A DNA stretch of 64,000 nucleotides from Microtetraspora glauca (GTDB lineage Bacteria; Actinomycetota; Actinomycetes; Streptomycetales; Streptomycetaceae). The notes under the pieces were generated by a model. It made no database searches and was not told the DNA's origin. It was given only the letters and a program-made list of their open reading frames with translations. The stretch spans positions 62,001-126,000 of the forward strand of contig JOFO01000014.1 of NCBI GenBank assembly GCA_000721275.1. The letters are read 5' to 3'. The position numbers and the translations under genes are program-made. Below are positions 17,576-25,700 of this stretch, one piece after another; position 1 is the stretch's first letter; every line of letters begins with the position of its first letter.

Positions 17576-19822
17576 ATGAGACCTCCCATTTCCCGGGCGC
17601 GGTCCTGGGCCGCCCGGTCGGCGTGCTCCCTCGCCCTGTGCGCCGCCGTGGTGACGGCGCTGCCGTCGCCGGTGCCGGCCGCGGCGGAGCCCGCGCCGCC
17701 CGCGGCGGGCGCCGCCGGGGCGCCCTCGGCGGCGTACGCGCCGGGGGCCGCGCGGGCGGCGCTGGAGCGGCTGCTGCCCCGGCACGCGCGCCAGTTCGAC
17801 CTGGTGCTGGTGCCTCGGACGGAGGCGGGCGACCGGTTCTCGGTGGCGGGCACGGCGGGCCGGATCGTCGTCACGGGCACCACGCCGGCGGTGCTGCTGC
17901 GCGGGGTGCACTGGTACCTCTCCTACACCGTGGGCGTGGACCTCGGCTCGCCCGGGGACAGCCTGTCGGCGCTGCCGGACCGGCTGCCCGCGCCGGCCGG
18001 GAAGGTCACCCGGTCGGCCTCGGTGCCGCACCGGTTCGCGCTCAACGACACGGACGACGGCTACTCGGGCGCGTACCGGGACTGGAAGGCGTACGAACGG
18101 CAGATCGACCTGCTGGCGCTGCACGGCGTGAACGAGGTGTTCGTGCAGATGGGCGCGGAGGCCGCCTACCACGCCGCCTTCCAGGAGTTCGGCTACACGA
18201 GCGCGGAGCTGCGGGAGTGGATCCCGGGTCCGGCGCACCAGCCGTGGTGGCTGATGCAGAACATGTCGTCGTTCGGCGGTCCCGTGTCCGAGCAGCTGAT
18301 CACCCGCCGGGCGGCGCTGGGCAAGCGGATCGTGGAGCGGCTGCGGGAACTGGGCATGACCCCGGTGCTGCCCGGCTACTTCGGCACCGTCCCGCCCGGC
18401 TTCACGGCGCGCAACCCGGAGGGCCGGGTGGTGCCGCAGGGCCGGTGGATCGGCTTCGCGCGGCCGGACTGGCTCGATCCGCGCGGGCCGGTCTTCGCGC
18501 GGGTCGCCGCCTCCTTCTACCGGCACCAGGCGCGCCTCCTCGGCACCACCACGATGTACAAGATGGACCTGCTGCACGAGGGCGGGAACCCGGGCGACGT
18601 GCCGGTCGGCGAGGCCGCCGCACACGTGATGACCTCGCTGGACACGGCACGGCCGGGGGCGACCTGGGTGCTGCTCGGCTGGCAGCGCAACCCGAAGGCG
18701 GAACTGCTGGCGGGCGTCGACACCTCGCGGCTGCTCGTGGTGGACGGGCTCTCCGACCGGTACGACAACCTGGACCGCGAGACGGCGTGGTCCGGGACGC
18801 CGTACGCCTTCGGCACCATCCCCAACTTCGGCGGGCACACCACGATCGGCGCCAACACGTCGGTGTGGACCGAGCGGTTCGAGGCGTGGCGGACGAAGCC
18901 GGGCAGCGCCCTGAAGGGGATCGCCTTCCTCCCGGAGGCGACCTCCGCGAACCCGGTCACCTTCTCCCTCTTCACCGAACTCGCCTGGCGGGACGCCCCG
19001 GTCGGGCACGCCGACTGGTTCGGCCGGTACGCGGCCCGCCGCTACGGCGCGCCGGACCCGCACGCGGCCCGGGCGTGGGAGTGGCTGCGGAAGGGCCCGT
19101 ACGGCACCGCGTCGAACGGCTGGAGCGAGTCCCAGGACAGCCTCTTCACCGCCCGCCCCAGCCTGACCGTGCGGACCGCGGCCTCCTGGGGGCCGAAGGC
19201 GATGCGCTACGACGCGGCGACCGTGGAACGGGCGCTGGACGAGCTGCTGCTGGTGGCGCCGGCGCTGCGGACCACCGACGCGTACCGCTTCGACCTGGTG
19301 GACACGGCGCGGCAGGCGCTCACCAACCGCAGCCGGGTGCTGCTGCCGAAGATCAAGGCCGCGTACGAGGCGAAGGACCTGACGGCGTTCCGGGCGCACG
19401 CGGCGCAGTGGCGGCGGTCCATGGCGCTGCTCGACGAACTCCTCGCCACCGACCGGCGGTTCCTGCTCGGGCCCTGGCTGGCGGGCGCCCGCGCGTGGGG
19501 CGCGTCGGACGCCGAGCGGGCGACGCTGGAGTTCGACGCCCGCTCGCTCGTCACCACCTGGGGCCACCGGGCGGGCAGCGAGGCCGGACTGCACGACTAC
19601 GCCAACCGCGAGTGGTCGGGGCTCGTCTCCGGCTTCTACGCGCCCCGCTGGGACACCTACCTGGACTCCCTGGAGAACGCGCTGGTCACCGGGCGGGCGC
19701 CGGAGCCGATCGACTGGTTCGCCTGGGAGAACGCCTGGAACCTGCGCCGGGACGCCTACCCGGTGAACCCGAAGGGCGATCCGGTGGCGCTGGCGACCCG
19801 GGTCCGCGACAGCCTGCGCTGA
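17576..19822 (+). CDS. Secreted GH89 alpha-N-acetylglucosaminidase
   Basis: 748 residues. A long signal peptide (residues 1 to about 37) has two or three Arg before a hydrophobic core SACSLALCAAVVTALPSPVPAAA. The body matches the NAGLU family (glycoside hydrolase 89): the N-terminal small domain, then LRGVHWYLSYTVGVDLGS, the barrel start HGVNEVFVQMG, WWLMQNMSSFGGPV, LGMTPVLPGYFG and MDLLHEGGNPGDV, and a C-terminal helical domain ending PIDWFAWENAWN. Such enzymes remove terminal alpha-linked GlcNAc from glycans by retention. ATG 17576 is chosen because it begins the signal peptide; ATG 17537 would add 13 residues. It stands alone, divergent from the LAL regulator, which could respond to a sugar. 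Confidence 0.93.
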   Translation: MRPPISRARSWAARSACSLALCAAVVTALPSPVPAAAEPAPPAAGAAGAPSAAYAPGAARAALERLLPRHARQFDLVLVPRTEAGDRFSVAGTAGRIVVTGTTPAVLLRGVHWYLSYTVGVDLGSPGDSLSALPDRLPAPAGKVTRSASVPHRFALNDTDDGYSGAYRDWKAYERQIDLLALHGVNEVFVQMGAEAAYHAAFQEFGYTSAELREWIPGPAHQPWWLMQNMSSFGGPVSEQLITRRAALGKRIVERLRELGMTPVLPGYFGTVPPGFTARNPEGRVVPQGRWIGFARPDWLDPRGPVFARVAASFYRHQARLLGTTTMYKMDLLHEGGNPGDVPVGEAAAHVMTSLDTARPGATWVLLGWQRNPKAELLAGVDTSRLLVVDGLSDRYDNLDRETAWSGTPYAFGTIPNFGGHTTIGANTSVWTERFEAWRTKPGSALKGIAFLPEATSANPVTFSLFTELAWRDAPVGHADWFGRYAARRYGAPDPHAARAWEWLRKGPYGTASNGWSESQDSLFTARPSLTVRTAASWGPKAMRYDAATVERALDELLLVAPALRTTDAYRFDLVDTARQALTNRSRVLLPKIKAAYEAKDLTAFRAHAAQWRRSMALLDELLATDRRFLLGPWLAGARAWGASDAERATLEFDARSLVTTWGHRAGSEAGLHDYANREWSGLVSGFYAPRWDTYLDSLENALVTGRAPEPIDWFAWENAWNLRRDAYPVNPKGDPVALATRVRDSLR

Positions 19823-19830
19823 CCGGCGCG

Positions 19831-20994
19831 TCAGGCCGGCGGTTCGGCGCCCACCAGCCACATGGCGAAGAACTGGGCGCCGCCGCCGTACGCGTGCCCG
19901 ACGGCCCGGCGGGCGCCGTCCACCTGGTGCTCGCCGGCCTCCCCCCGCACCTGGAGGGCGGCCTCCGCGAAGCGGATCATGCCGGAGGCGCCGATCGGGT
20001 TGGTGGACAGGACGCCGCCGGACGGGTTGACCGGCAGGTCGCCGTCCAGCTCGGTGACGCCCGCCTCGGTCAGCTTCCACCCCTCGCCCTCGGCGGCGAA
20101 CCCCAGGTTCTCCAGCCACATCGGCTCGTACCAGGAGAACGGCACGTACATCTCCACGGCGTCGATCTGCCGGCGCGGGTCGGTGATCCCGGCCTGCCGG
20201 TACACGTCGGCGGCGCAGTCGCGGCCCGCCCGCGGCGAGACGAAGTCCTTGCCGGCGAAGAGGGTCGGCTCGCTGCGCATCGCGCCGCCGTGCACCCAGG
20301 CCGCGGGCCGCGGGGCGCGGGCCGCGCCGGCCCGGTCGGTGAGGACCATCGCGCAGGCGCCGTCGGAGGACGGGCAGGTCTCCGAGTAGCGGATCGGGTC
20401 CCACAGCATCGGGGACGCCTGCACCTTCTCCAGGGTGATGTCGTGCTCGTGGAGGTGCGCGTACGGGTTCTTCAGCGCGTTGCGGCGGTCCTTGTACGCG
20501 ACGAGGGAGCCGATCGTGTCGGGGGCGCCGGTGCGCCGCATGTACGCGCGCACGTGCGGGGCGAAGAAGCCGCCGGCGCCGGCGAGCAGCGGCTGCTGGA
20601 AAGGGACCGGCAGGGACAGGCCCCACATGGCGTTCGACTCGGACTGCTTCTCGAACGCGAGGGTGAGGACGGTCCGGTGGACGCGGGCCGCGACCAGGTT
20701 GGCGGCGACGAGCGCGGTCGAGCCGCCGACCGAACCGGCGGTGTGCACCCGCAGCAGGGGCTTGCCGACGGCGCCGAGGGCGTCGGCGAGGTACAGCTCC
20801 GGCATCATGACGCCCTCGAAGAAGTCGGGCGCCTTGCCGATGACGACGGCGTCGACGTCCGCCCAGGTCAGCTCGGCGTCGGCGAGGGCGCGCGCGGCGG
20901 CCTCGCGGACCAGTCCGGCGAGGGACACGTCGCGGCGGGCGGCGACGTGCTTGGTCTGGCCGACGCCGACGACGGCCACGGGCTCCTTACCCAC
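19831..20994 (-). CDS. Thiolase-like protein A (lipid-transfer/SCP2-thiolase type)
   Basis: 387 residues of the SCP2-thiolase/lipid-transfer group. The fold signatures are present (VAVVGVGQTKH at the N-terminus, NPIGASGMIRFAEAALQVRGEAG near the end), but the nucleophile loop reads HTAGSVGGSTALVAANLV without the usual CxxG cysteine. The HPxGxxG histidine is Asn (NPIGASG). This matches non-thiolytic thiolase homologues such as Ltp2, which act as aldolases with a DUF35 partner. The GTG start at 20994 overlaps the preceding gene by eight bases. It is the last gene of a four-gene minus-strand run with a second thiolase-like protein, a DUF35 protein and a crotonase. Likely role: C-C bond cleavage on an acyl-CoA, substrate unknown. 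Confidence 0.88.
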   Translation of the reverse strand: MGKEPVAVVGVGQTKHVAARRDVSLAGLVREAAARALADAELTWADVDAVVIGKAPDFFEGVMMPELYLADALGAVGKPLLRVHTAGSVGGSTALVAANLVAARVHRTVLTLAFEKQSESNAMWGLSLPVPFQQPLLAGAGGFFAPHVRAYMRRTGAPDTIGSLVAYKDRRNALKNPYAHLHEHDITLEKVQASPMLWDPIRYSETCPSSDGACAMVLTDRAGAARAPRPAAWVHGGAMRSEPTLFAGKDFVSPRAGRDCAADVYRQAGITDPRRQIDAVEMYVPFSWYEPMWLENLGFAAEGEGWKLTEAGVTELDGDLPVNPSGGVLSTNPIGASGMIRFAEAALQVRGEAGEHQVDGARRAVGHAYGGGAQFFAMWLVGAEPPA

Positions 20995-22048
20995 GGGGGT
21001 CTCCTTCCAGGACGGCCACCAGGTTCTGCTGGAGGCAGGGGCCCGAGGTGGCGTGGGCGAGCGCGCGGTCGGAGTCGCCCCGGTGGATGCGGGCGGCGGC
21101 CTCGCCGAGCCGGACGAGGCCGGCCGCCATCATCGGGTTGGCGGCGAGCGCGCCGCCAGATGGGTTGATCCGGACGTCGGCGCCGAGGCGGAGGGCCCGG
21201 GTGAGGACGACCTCCTGCGAGGTGAAGGGGGCGTGCAGCTCGGCGGTGTCCACGGGCCGTTCGAACGCGCCGGCACGCTCGGCCGCCAGCCGGGTGGACG
21301 GCGAGTCGGTGAGGTCGCGGACGCCGAGGGAGTGCGCTTCGATCCGGTGGTCCATGCCGCGGATCCAGGCGGGCCGTGCGCACAGCTCGCGGGCGCGGTC
21401 GCCGGCGGCGAGGATCACGGCGGCGGCGCCGTCGCCGACCGGCGGGCAGTCGCCGGTGCGCAGCGGCGCCACGACGTGCTCGCCCTGCGGGCGGGCGCCG
21501 GTGACCTGCGCGTACGGGTTGGCGGAGGCGTCGGCGCGGCTGCGGGCGGCGATGCCCGCGAGCGCCGTCTCGTCGGTGGCGCCCGCGTCGATGAGGGCCT
21601 GCGCCTGGAGCGCGGCGAGGGCGACGGAGTCCGGCCAGAGCGGGGCGAGGTAGTACGGGTCGAGCTGGCGGGTGAGGACGTCGCGGAGGGAGCCGGGCGA
21701 CGACTTGCCGTAGGAGTAGACGAGGGCGGTGTCGGCCTCTCCGGTGAGCAGCTTCACCCATGCCTCGTACAGCGCCCAGGCGCCGTCCGTCTCGACGTGG
21801 GACTCGGAGATCGGCGGCCAGGCGCCGACGCCGTCGAGCGTCATGGTGAAGGAGAAGGCGCGCCCGGCGAGGTAGTCGGAGGAGCCGGAGCAGGTGAAGC
21901 CGATGTCGGAGGTCTTCAGGCCGGTCCGGCGCAGGACCTCGTGGAGGACGGGCATGACCATCTCGACCTCGGAGAGGTCGTCGGTGCGGCGCCGGTGGTC
22001 GCTCTGGGCGAAGGCGACCACGGCCACGTCCCGGGCGGGGGCGCTCAC
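20987..22048 (-). CDS. Thiolase-like protein B
   Basis: 353 residues, same superfamily as the next gene but only distantly similar. It starts VSAPARDVAVVAFAQSDHRR, keeps the thiolase end motif NPSGGALAANPMMAAGLVRLGEAA and ends with SGPCLQQNLVAVLEG, where a C-terminal Cys remains. At the N-terminal nucleophile position it reads SHVETDGAWALYEAW, so the first catalytic Cys is missing. The GTG at 22048 overlaps the DUF35 stop in a GTGA arrangement, implying translational coupling. The two thiolase-like proteins and the DUF35 protein probably form one heteromeric enzyme, as for steroid side-chain Ltp/ChsH complexes; a fatty- or isoprenoid-type substrate is equally possible. Confidence 0.88.
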   Translation of the reverse strand: MSAPARDVAVVAFAQSDHRRRTDDLSEVEMVMPVLHEVLRRTGLKTSDIGFTCSGSSDYLAGRAFSFTMTLDGVGAWPPISESHVETDGAWALYEAWVKLLTGEADTALVYSYGKSSPGSLRDVLTRQLDPYYLAPLWPDSVALAALQAQALIDAGATDETALAGIAARSRADASANPYAQVTGARPQGEHVVAPLRTGDCPPVGDGAAAVILAAGDRARELCARPAWIRGMDHRIEAHSLGVRDLTDSPSTRLAAERAGAFERPVDTAELHAPFTSQEVVLTRALRLGADVRINPSGGALAANPMMAAGLVRLGEAAARIHRGDSDRALAHATSGPCLQQNLVAVLEGDPRG

Positions 22049-23016
22049 AGCAGCTCCTTGTACGTGTCGTAGTCCGCGTCCGGTTCGCCGGTGGGGCGGT
22101 AGTGGTCGGGGTAGCGGCCGTCCTCGCTCCACACCGGCTCGACGCGCAGGCCCATGCGCACCTGGTCGTACGGGATGCCGCCGATGCGCCCGTGGAGGGC
22201 GAGGCCCGCGCCGTCGAGGGCGATGTGGGCGTAGACGTACGGCACTTCGATGTCGAGGTTCTTCGCCTTGATGTTGACGATGCAGAAGGTGGTGACCGTG
22301 CCGCGCGGGCCGACCTCGACCTGGTCGGTGGTGGCGACGCCGCAGGTGGGGCAGGCGCCGCGGGGCGGGACGTACACCTTGGCGCAGGAGGGGCAGCGCT
22401 CGCCGACGGTGCGGCGCTCGGAGAGGGCGTGCAGGTAGCGGGTCTGGGCGCGGCCGGGACTGTAGGTGTAGTCGAGCCGGGTGGGGGTGACGATGCCGGT
22501 GACGGGGTCGTCGAACGCGCCGGTGTGCGGGACGGGTTGCCCGGGGGCGGGGAGTTCGGCCTCGTCGTCGTACGGCTCGAAGCAGGCGATGTCGGTGATG
22601 GCGCCGGTGCGGGCGGCGGCCCAGCGGATCCGGACCCGCATGCCGGTGCGGACGGCGTCCGGGCCGGGGGCGTCGAGGGCGTGCAGGAGGGCGGTGTCGG
22701 CGCCGTCGAGGCGGACCAGGACCCAGGCGAAGGGGCCGGGGAGCGGCTGGTTCGGACGGGGGGCGGGATTCCAGGCCCAGGTGGTGACGGTGCCGGTGGG
22801 CGCCACCTCCACGAGGTCGCGGAGGTCGGCGGCGGTCTCGGGGTCGTACTCCACGGGCGGGACGAGGACCCGGCCGCCCTCGGTGCGGACGCCGAGGACG
22901 GTGCGCTCGCGCAGTCCGGTGAGGAAGGCGGACTGGACGGGGCCGAGGGACCGGGTGAAGGGGAACTCGACGACGAGCGGGGCGCGGAGGATGTCGGGGG
23001 GCGGGGTGAGGGTCAT
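22045..23016 (-). CDS. DUF35 OB-fold protein, duplicated
   Basis: 323 residues containing two DUF35 units in tandem. The first (residues about 30-165) has the OB-fold strands GTVTTWAWNPAPRP and RVRIRWAA but no zinc ribbon. The second has the rubredoxin-like zinc ribbon CPSCAKVYVPPRGACPTC (four Cys) followed by GTVTTFCIVNIKAKN and DQVRMGLRVEPVW. DUF35 proteins bind acyl-CoA and partner thiolases or thiolase-like aldolases. ATG 23016 has GAGGAAGG just upstream. The stop codon overlaps the thiolase-like B start. The internal duplication suggests that one protein supplies OB units to both thiolase-like partners, though this is inference. Confidence 0.9.
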   Translation of the reverse strand: MTLTPPPDILRAPLVVEFPFTRSLGPVQSAFLTGLRERTVLGVRTEGGRVLVPPVEYDPETAADLRDLVEVAPTGTVTTWAWNPAPRPNQPLPGPFAWVLVRLDGADTALLHALDAPGPDAVRTGMRVRIRWAAARTGAITDIACFEPYDDEAELPAPGQPVPHTGAFDDPVTGIVTPTRLDYTYSPGRAQTRYLHALSERRTVGERCPSCAKVYVPPRGACPTCGVATTDQVEVGPRGTVTTFCIVNIKAKNLDIEVPYVYAHIALDGAGLALHGRIGGIPYDQVRMGLRVEPVWSEDGRYPDHYRPTGEPDADYDTYKELL

Positions 23017-23102
23017 GGGCCTTCCTCGGAGGAGAGGGGGGAGACGGAGATCGGGGGGGACTCCGGGGCGCGGGTGGGGCGGAGGTCGCGTCTCCGGGGA
23101 CG

Positions 23103-23909
23103 TCACTCGCGCCGGTACACCGGGCGCCGCTTCTCCGCGAAGGCGCGGGCGCCCTCCTTCGCGTCCGCCGTGTCGAAGACCGGCCAGCCGCGCTCGAGTT
23201 CGGCGGCGAGCCCTTCGGTCTCGGTCAGTTCGGCCGTCTCGTACACGGACGCCTTCACCGCCTCGACGGCCAGCGGCCCGCAGGCGTTGATCCGTTCGGC
23301 GAGGTCGAGGGCGGTGTCGAGGGCGGTGCCGTCGGGGACGACCCGGCCGATCAGCCCGATCCGGGCGGCCTCCTCCGCGGTGTAGGGGCGCCCGGTGAGG
23401 AGCATTTCGAGGGCGTGGGTGCGGGGGATCTGGCGCGGCAGCCGGACCGTGGAGCCGCCGATCGGGAAGAGGCCGCGCCGGACCTCGAAGAGGCCGAAGG
23501 TGGCGGAGGTTCCGGCGACCCGGATGTCGGTGCCCTGGAGGATCTCGGTGCCGCCGGCCACGCAGGGTCCCTCGACGGCGGCGATGACCGGTTTGCGCGG
23601 GCGGTGGTGGCGGAGCATCGCCTTCCAGTGCAGGTCGGGGTCGGCCTTGAGCCGGTCGCGGTACGCGTCGCCCGCCATGCCCTTGCCGGCGAGCGCCTTG
23701 AGGTCCATGCCGGCGCAGAAGGCGCCGCCCGCTCCGGTGAGGACGATCGAGCGGACGGAGTCGTCGGCGTCGGCTTCGGTCCAGCCGTCGTGGAGGCCGA
23801 CGAGCATGGGCAGCGAGAGGGCGTTCTTCGCCTCGGGGCGGTTCAGGGTGAGGACGAGCGTGGCGCCTTCGCGCCGCACGGTGAGGTGTTCGGTGCCGGC
23901 CATGGGCAT
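23103..23909 (-). CDS. Enoyl-CoA hydratase/crotonase
   Basis: 268 residues of the crotonase family. LTLNRPEAKNALSLPML opens the fold, GAGGAFCAGMDLKAL is the oxyanion-hole loop, and AGGTEILQGTDIRVA plus FEVRRGLFPIGGS keep both positions where classical hydratases place their catalytic glutamates. It should hydrate trans-2-enoyl-CoA or perform a related crotonase reaction. ATG 23909 (MPMAGTEHL) has GGAG seven bases upstream; ATG 23903 is the alternative. It is the first gene of the minus-strand run that continues, 86 bases on, with the DUF35 and thiolase-like genes. Its promoter region faces that of the acyl-CoA synthetase and contains a 17-bp palindrome. Confidence 0.9.
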   Translation of the reverse strand: MPMAGTEHLTVRREGATLVLTLNRPEAKNALSLPMLVGLHDGWTEADADDSVRSIVLTGAGGAFCAGMDLKALAGKGMAGDAYRDRLKADPDLHWKAMLRHHRPRKPVIAAVEGPCVAGGTEILQGTDIRVAGTSATFGLFEVRRGLFPIGGSTVRLPRQIPRTHALEMLLTGRPYTAEEAARIGLIGRVVPDGTALDTALDLAERINACGPLAVEAVKASVYETAELTETEGLAAELERGWPVFDTADAKEGARAFAEKRRPVYRRE

Positions 23910-23966
23910 CTCCCGTCTCCAGTTCTGGAACAGGTTGCAGGAGCGGCGTGGGCAGTTCAATAGTTT

Positions 23967-23983
23967 TCTGACACTCAGTCAGA
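23967..23983. promoter_or_regulatory. 17-bp palindrome, probable TetR-type operator (copy 1)
   Basis: TCTGAC (23967-23972), five bases, GTCAGA (23978-23983): perfect 6-bp arms, embedded in GTTTTCTGA...GTCAGATT. It sits between the divergent crotonase and acyl-CoA synthetase genes. An almost identical site is found at 49981-49997, before another acyl-CoA gene pair. Size and symmetry suit a TetR-family acyl-CoA-responsive repressor; none is encoded in the window. Confidence 0.7.
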
Positions 23984-24068
23984 TTCTTTGACGCGCCCTC
24001 TTCCCACCTGTGCCCGGCGGTGCTCTGATGACCGCCCGAGTCCGAACGAGCCGGGATCAGGAGGAATG

Positions 24069-25700
24069 GTGGAGTACAACCTTGCCGACCTGTTCGAATC
24101 GGTCGTGGACGTGGTGCCGGAGCGCGAGGCGCTGGTCTACGTCGACCACCCGGGGACGGGCGCCGAGCGCCGGCTCACCTACGCGGAACTCGACGAGGCC
24201 GCCAACCGGCTGGCCCACCACCTGCTCGACGCGGGCGTGCGCCCCGGCGAACACCTGGGCCTCCACCTGTACAACGGCGTCGAGTACCTCCAGACCGTAC
24301 TGGCCTGCCTGAAGGCCCGGTTCGTGCCGGTGAACGTCAACTACCGGTACGTCGAGGAGGAGTTGGTCTACCTCTACCGGGACGCCGACCTCGCCGCCCT
24401 GGTGTACGACGCCGAGTTCACGGACCGCGTGGCCGCGGCCCTGCCGCGGTGCGAGAAGCTGCGGCACCTCGTCCGGGTCGGGACGCCGCCCGAGGGCGCC
24501 GCCGCGCTCGGCTCCGCACCCCTGGAGGAGGCGGAGGCGGCCGCGGATCCCGGGCGTGGCTTCGCCCCCCGGTCCGGCGACGATCTCTTCATCATCTACA
24601 CCGGCGGCACCACCGGGATGCCGAAGGGCGTCCTGTGGCGCCAGGAAGACCTGTTCTTCGCCGGCCTGTTCGGCGGCGACCCCTCCGGCGAGCCGGTCAA
24701 GCGGCCCGAGGAGCTGGCAGAGCGGGTCGCCGCCGGCGGCGCCGGCCTCACCTTCTTCCCCGCGCCGCCGCTCATGCACGGCACCTCCACCCTCACCACC
24801 TTCATCGCCTTCCACTATGGGCAGCGGGTGGTCCTGCACCGCAAGTACGTGCCCGAGGAGGTGCTGCGGACCCTGGAGAAGGAGAAGGTCTCCAGCATCT
24901 CGCTGGTCGGCGACGCGATGCTGCGCCCGCTGATCGACGCGCTCGCCGGGCCGATGCGCGGCACCGACCTGTCGGCGCTGTTCAGTCTCTCCTCCTCCGG
25001 CGCGATCATGTCGGAGACCGTACGGGCGCAGCTGCGCGCGCTGATGCCGCACGTGCTGCTGCTCAACAACTTCGGTTCCACCGAGTCGGGTTCGAACGGC
25101 CGGGCGACCGACGACTCCGGCCCCGAGAGGGGCTTCCGGCTGCACGTCAACGAGCGGACCCAGGTCGTCGACCCGGTGACGCGCGCGCCGGTCGCCGTCG
25201 GCGAGATCGGGCGGCTCGCCCAGCGCGGCCACGTGCCGCTCGGCTACTACAACGACCCGGCGAAGACGGCCGAGACCTTCTTCGAGCGGGACGGCGTGCG
25301 GTGGGTGCTCCTCGGCGACATGGCGACGGTCGACGCGGACGGCGTCGTGACCGTCCTCGGCCGCGGCTCCCAGTGCATCAACACCGGCGGCGAGAAGGTC
25401 TACCCGGAGGAGGTCGAGCAGGCCCTCAAGTCGCACCCCGACGTGTACGACGCACTGGTCGCGGGTGTCCCCGACCCGACGTGGGGCAGCCACGTGGCCG
25501 CCGTCGTCCAGCAGCGCGAGGGGACGACGCCGCTGGACCTGGCCGCCGTCCAGGCGCACTGCCGCCGCCACCTGGCCGGCTACAAGGTCCCCCGCCAGCT
25601 CGTCCTCACCCCCCGCATCCAGCGCTCCCCGAGCGGCAAGGCGGACTACCGCTGGGCGAAGGCGGTCGCGACGGAGGCGGACGCCCAGGAACGGGCCTAG
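24069..25700 (+). CDS. Acyl-CoA synthetase (AMP-forming)
   Basis: About 543 residues of the ANL superfamily, activating a carboxylic acid to its acyl-CoA with ATP. Motifs in order: YTGGTTGMPKGVLW (phosphate loop), NNFGSTESG (adenine pocket), LLGDMATVDADGVVTVLGRG (hinge) and SPSGKADYRW with the catalytic Lys. AGGAGG at 24059-24064 is only one base from an ATG at 24066 but four from the in-frame GTG at 24069. The GTG (VEYNLADLFE) is therefore preferred; the proteins differ by one residue. Divergent from the crotonase-thiolase run with a shared palindrome, so it probably feeds that pathway. The stop codon shares CTAG with the convergent hydrolase. Confidence 0.92.
   Translation: MEYNLADLFESVVDVVPEREALVYVDHPGTGAERRLTYAELDEAANRLAHHLLDAGVRPGEHLGLHLYNGVEYLQTVLACLKARFVPVNVNYRYVEEELVYLYRDADLAALVYDAEFTDRVAAALPRCEKLRHLVRVGTPPEGAAALGSAPLEEAEAAADPGRGFAPRSGDDLFIIYTGGTTGMPKGVLWRQEDLFFAGLFGGDPSGEPVKRPEELAERVAAGGAGLTFFPAPPLMHGTSTLTTFIAFHYGQRVVLHRKYVPEEVLRTLEKEKVSSISLVGDAMLRPLIDALAGPMRGTDLSALFSLSSSGAIMSETVRAQLRALMPHVLLLNNFGSTESGSNGRATDDSGPERGFRLHVNERTQVVDPVTRAPVAVGEIGRLAQRGHVPLGYYNDPAKTAETFFERDGVRWVLLGDMATVDADGVVTVLGRGSQCINTGGEKVYPEEVEQALKSHPDVYDALVAGVPDPTWGSHVAAVVQQREGTTPLDLAAVQAHCRRHLAGYKVPRQLVLTPRIQRSPSGKADYRWAKAVATEADAQERA

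Noticed and set aside
23910..24068. KstR/KstR2-type operator for steroid catabolism in the acyl-CoA locus
   Set aside because: I looked for TnnAACnnGTTnnA and CAAG...CTTG patterns and saw neither; the palindrome present is a different motif, so steroid control by these regulators is not supported.
19831..25700. Complete steroid degradation cluster
   Set aside because: Thiolase-like, DUF35, crotonase and CoA ligase genes fit, but no ring-cleaving oxygenase, dehydrogenase set or KstR is present, so the substrate is left open.
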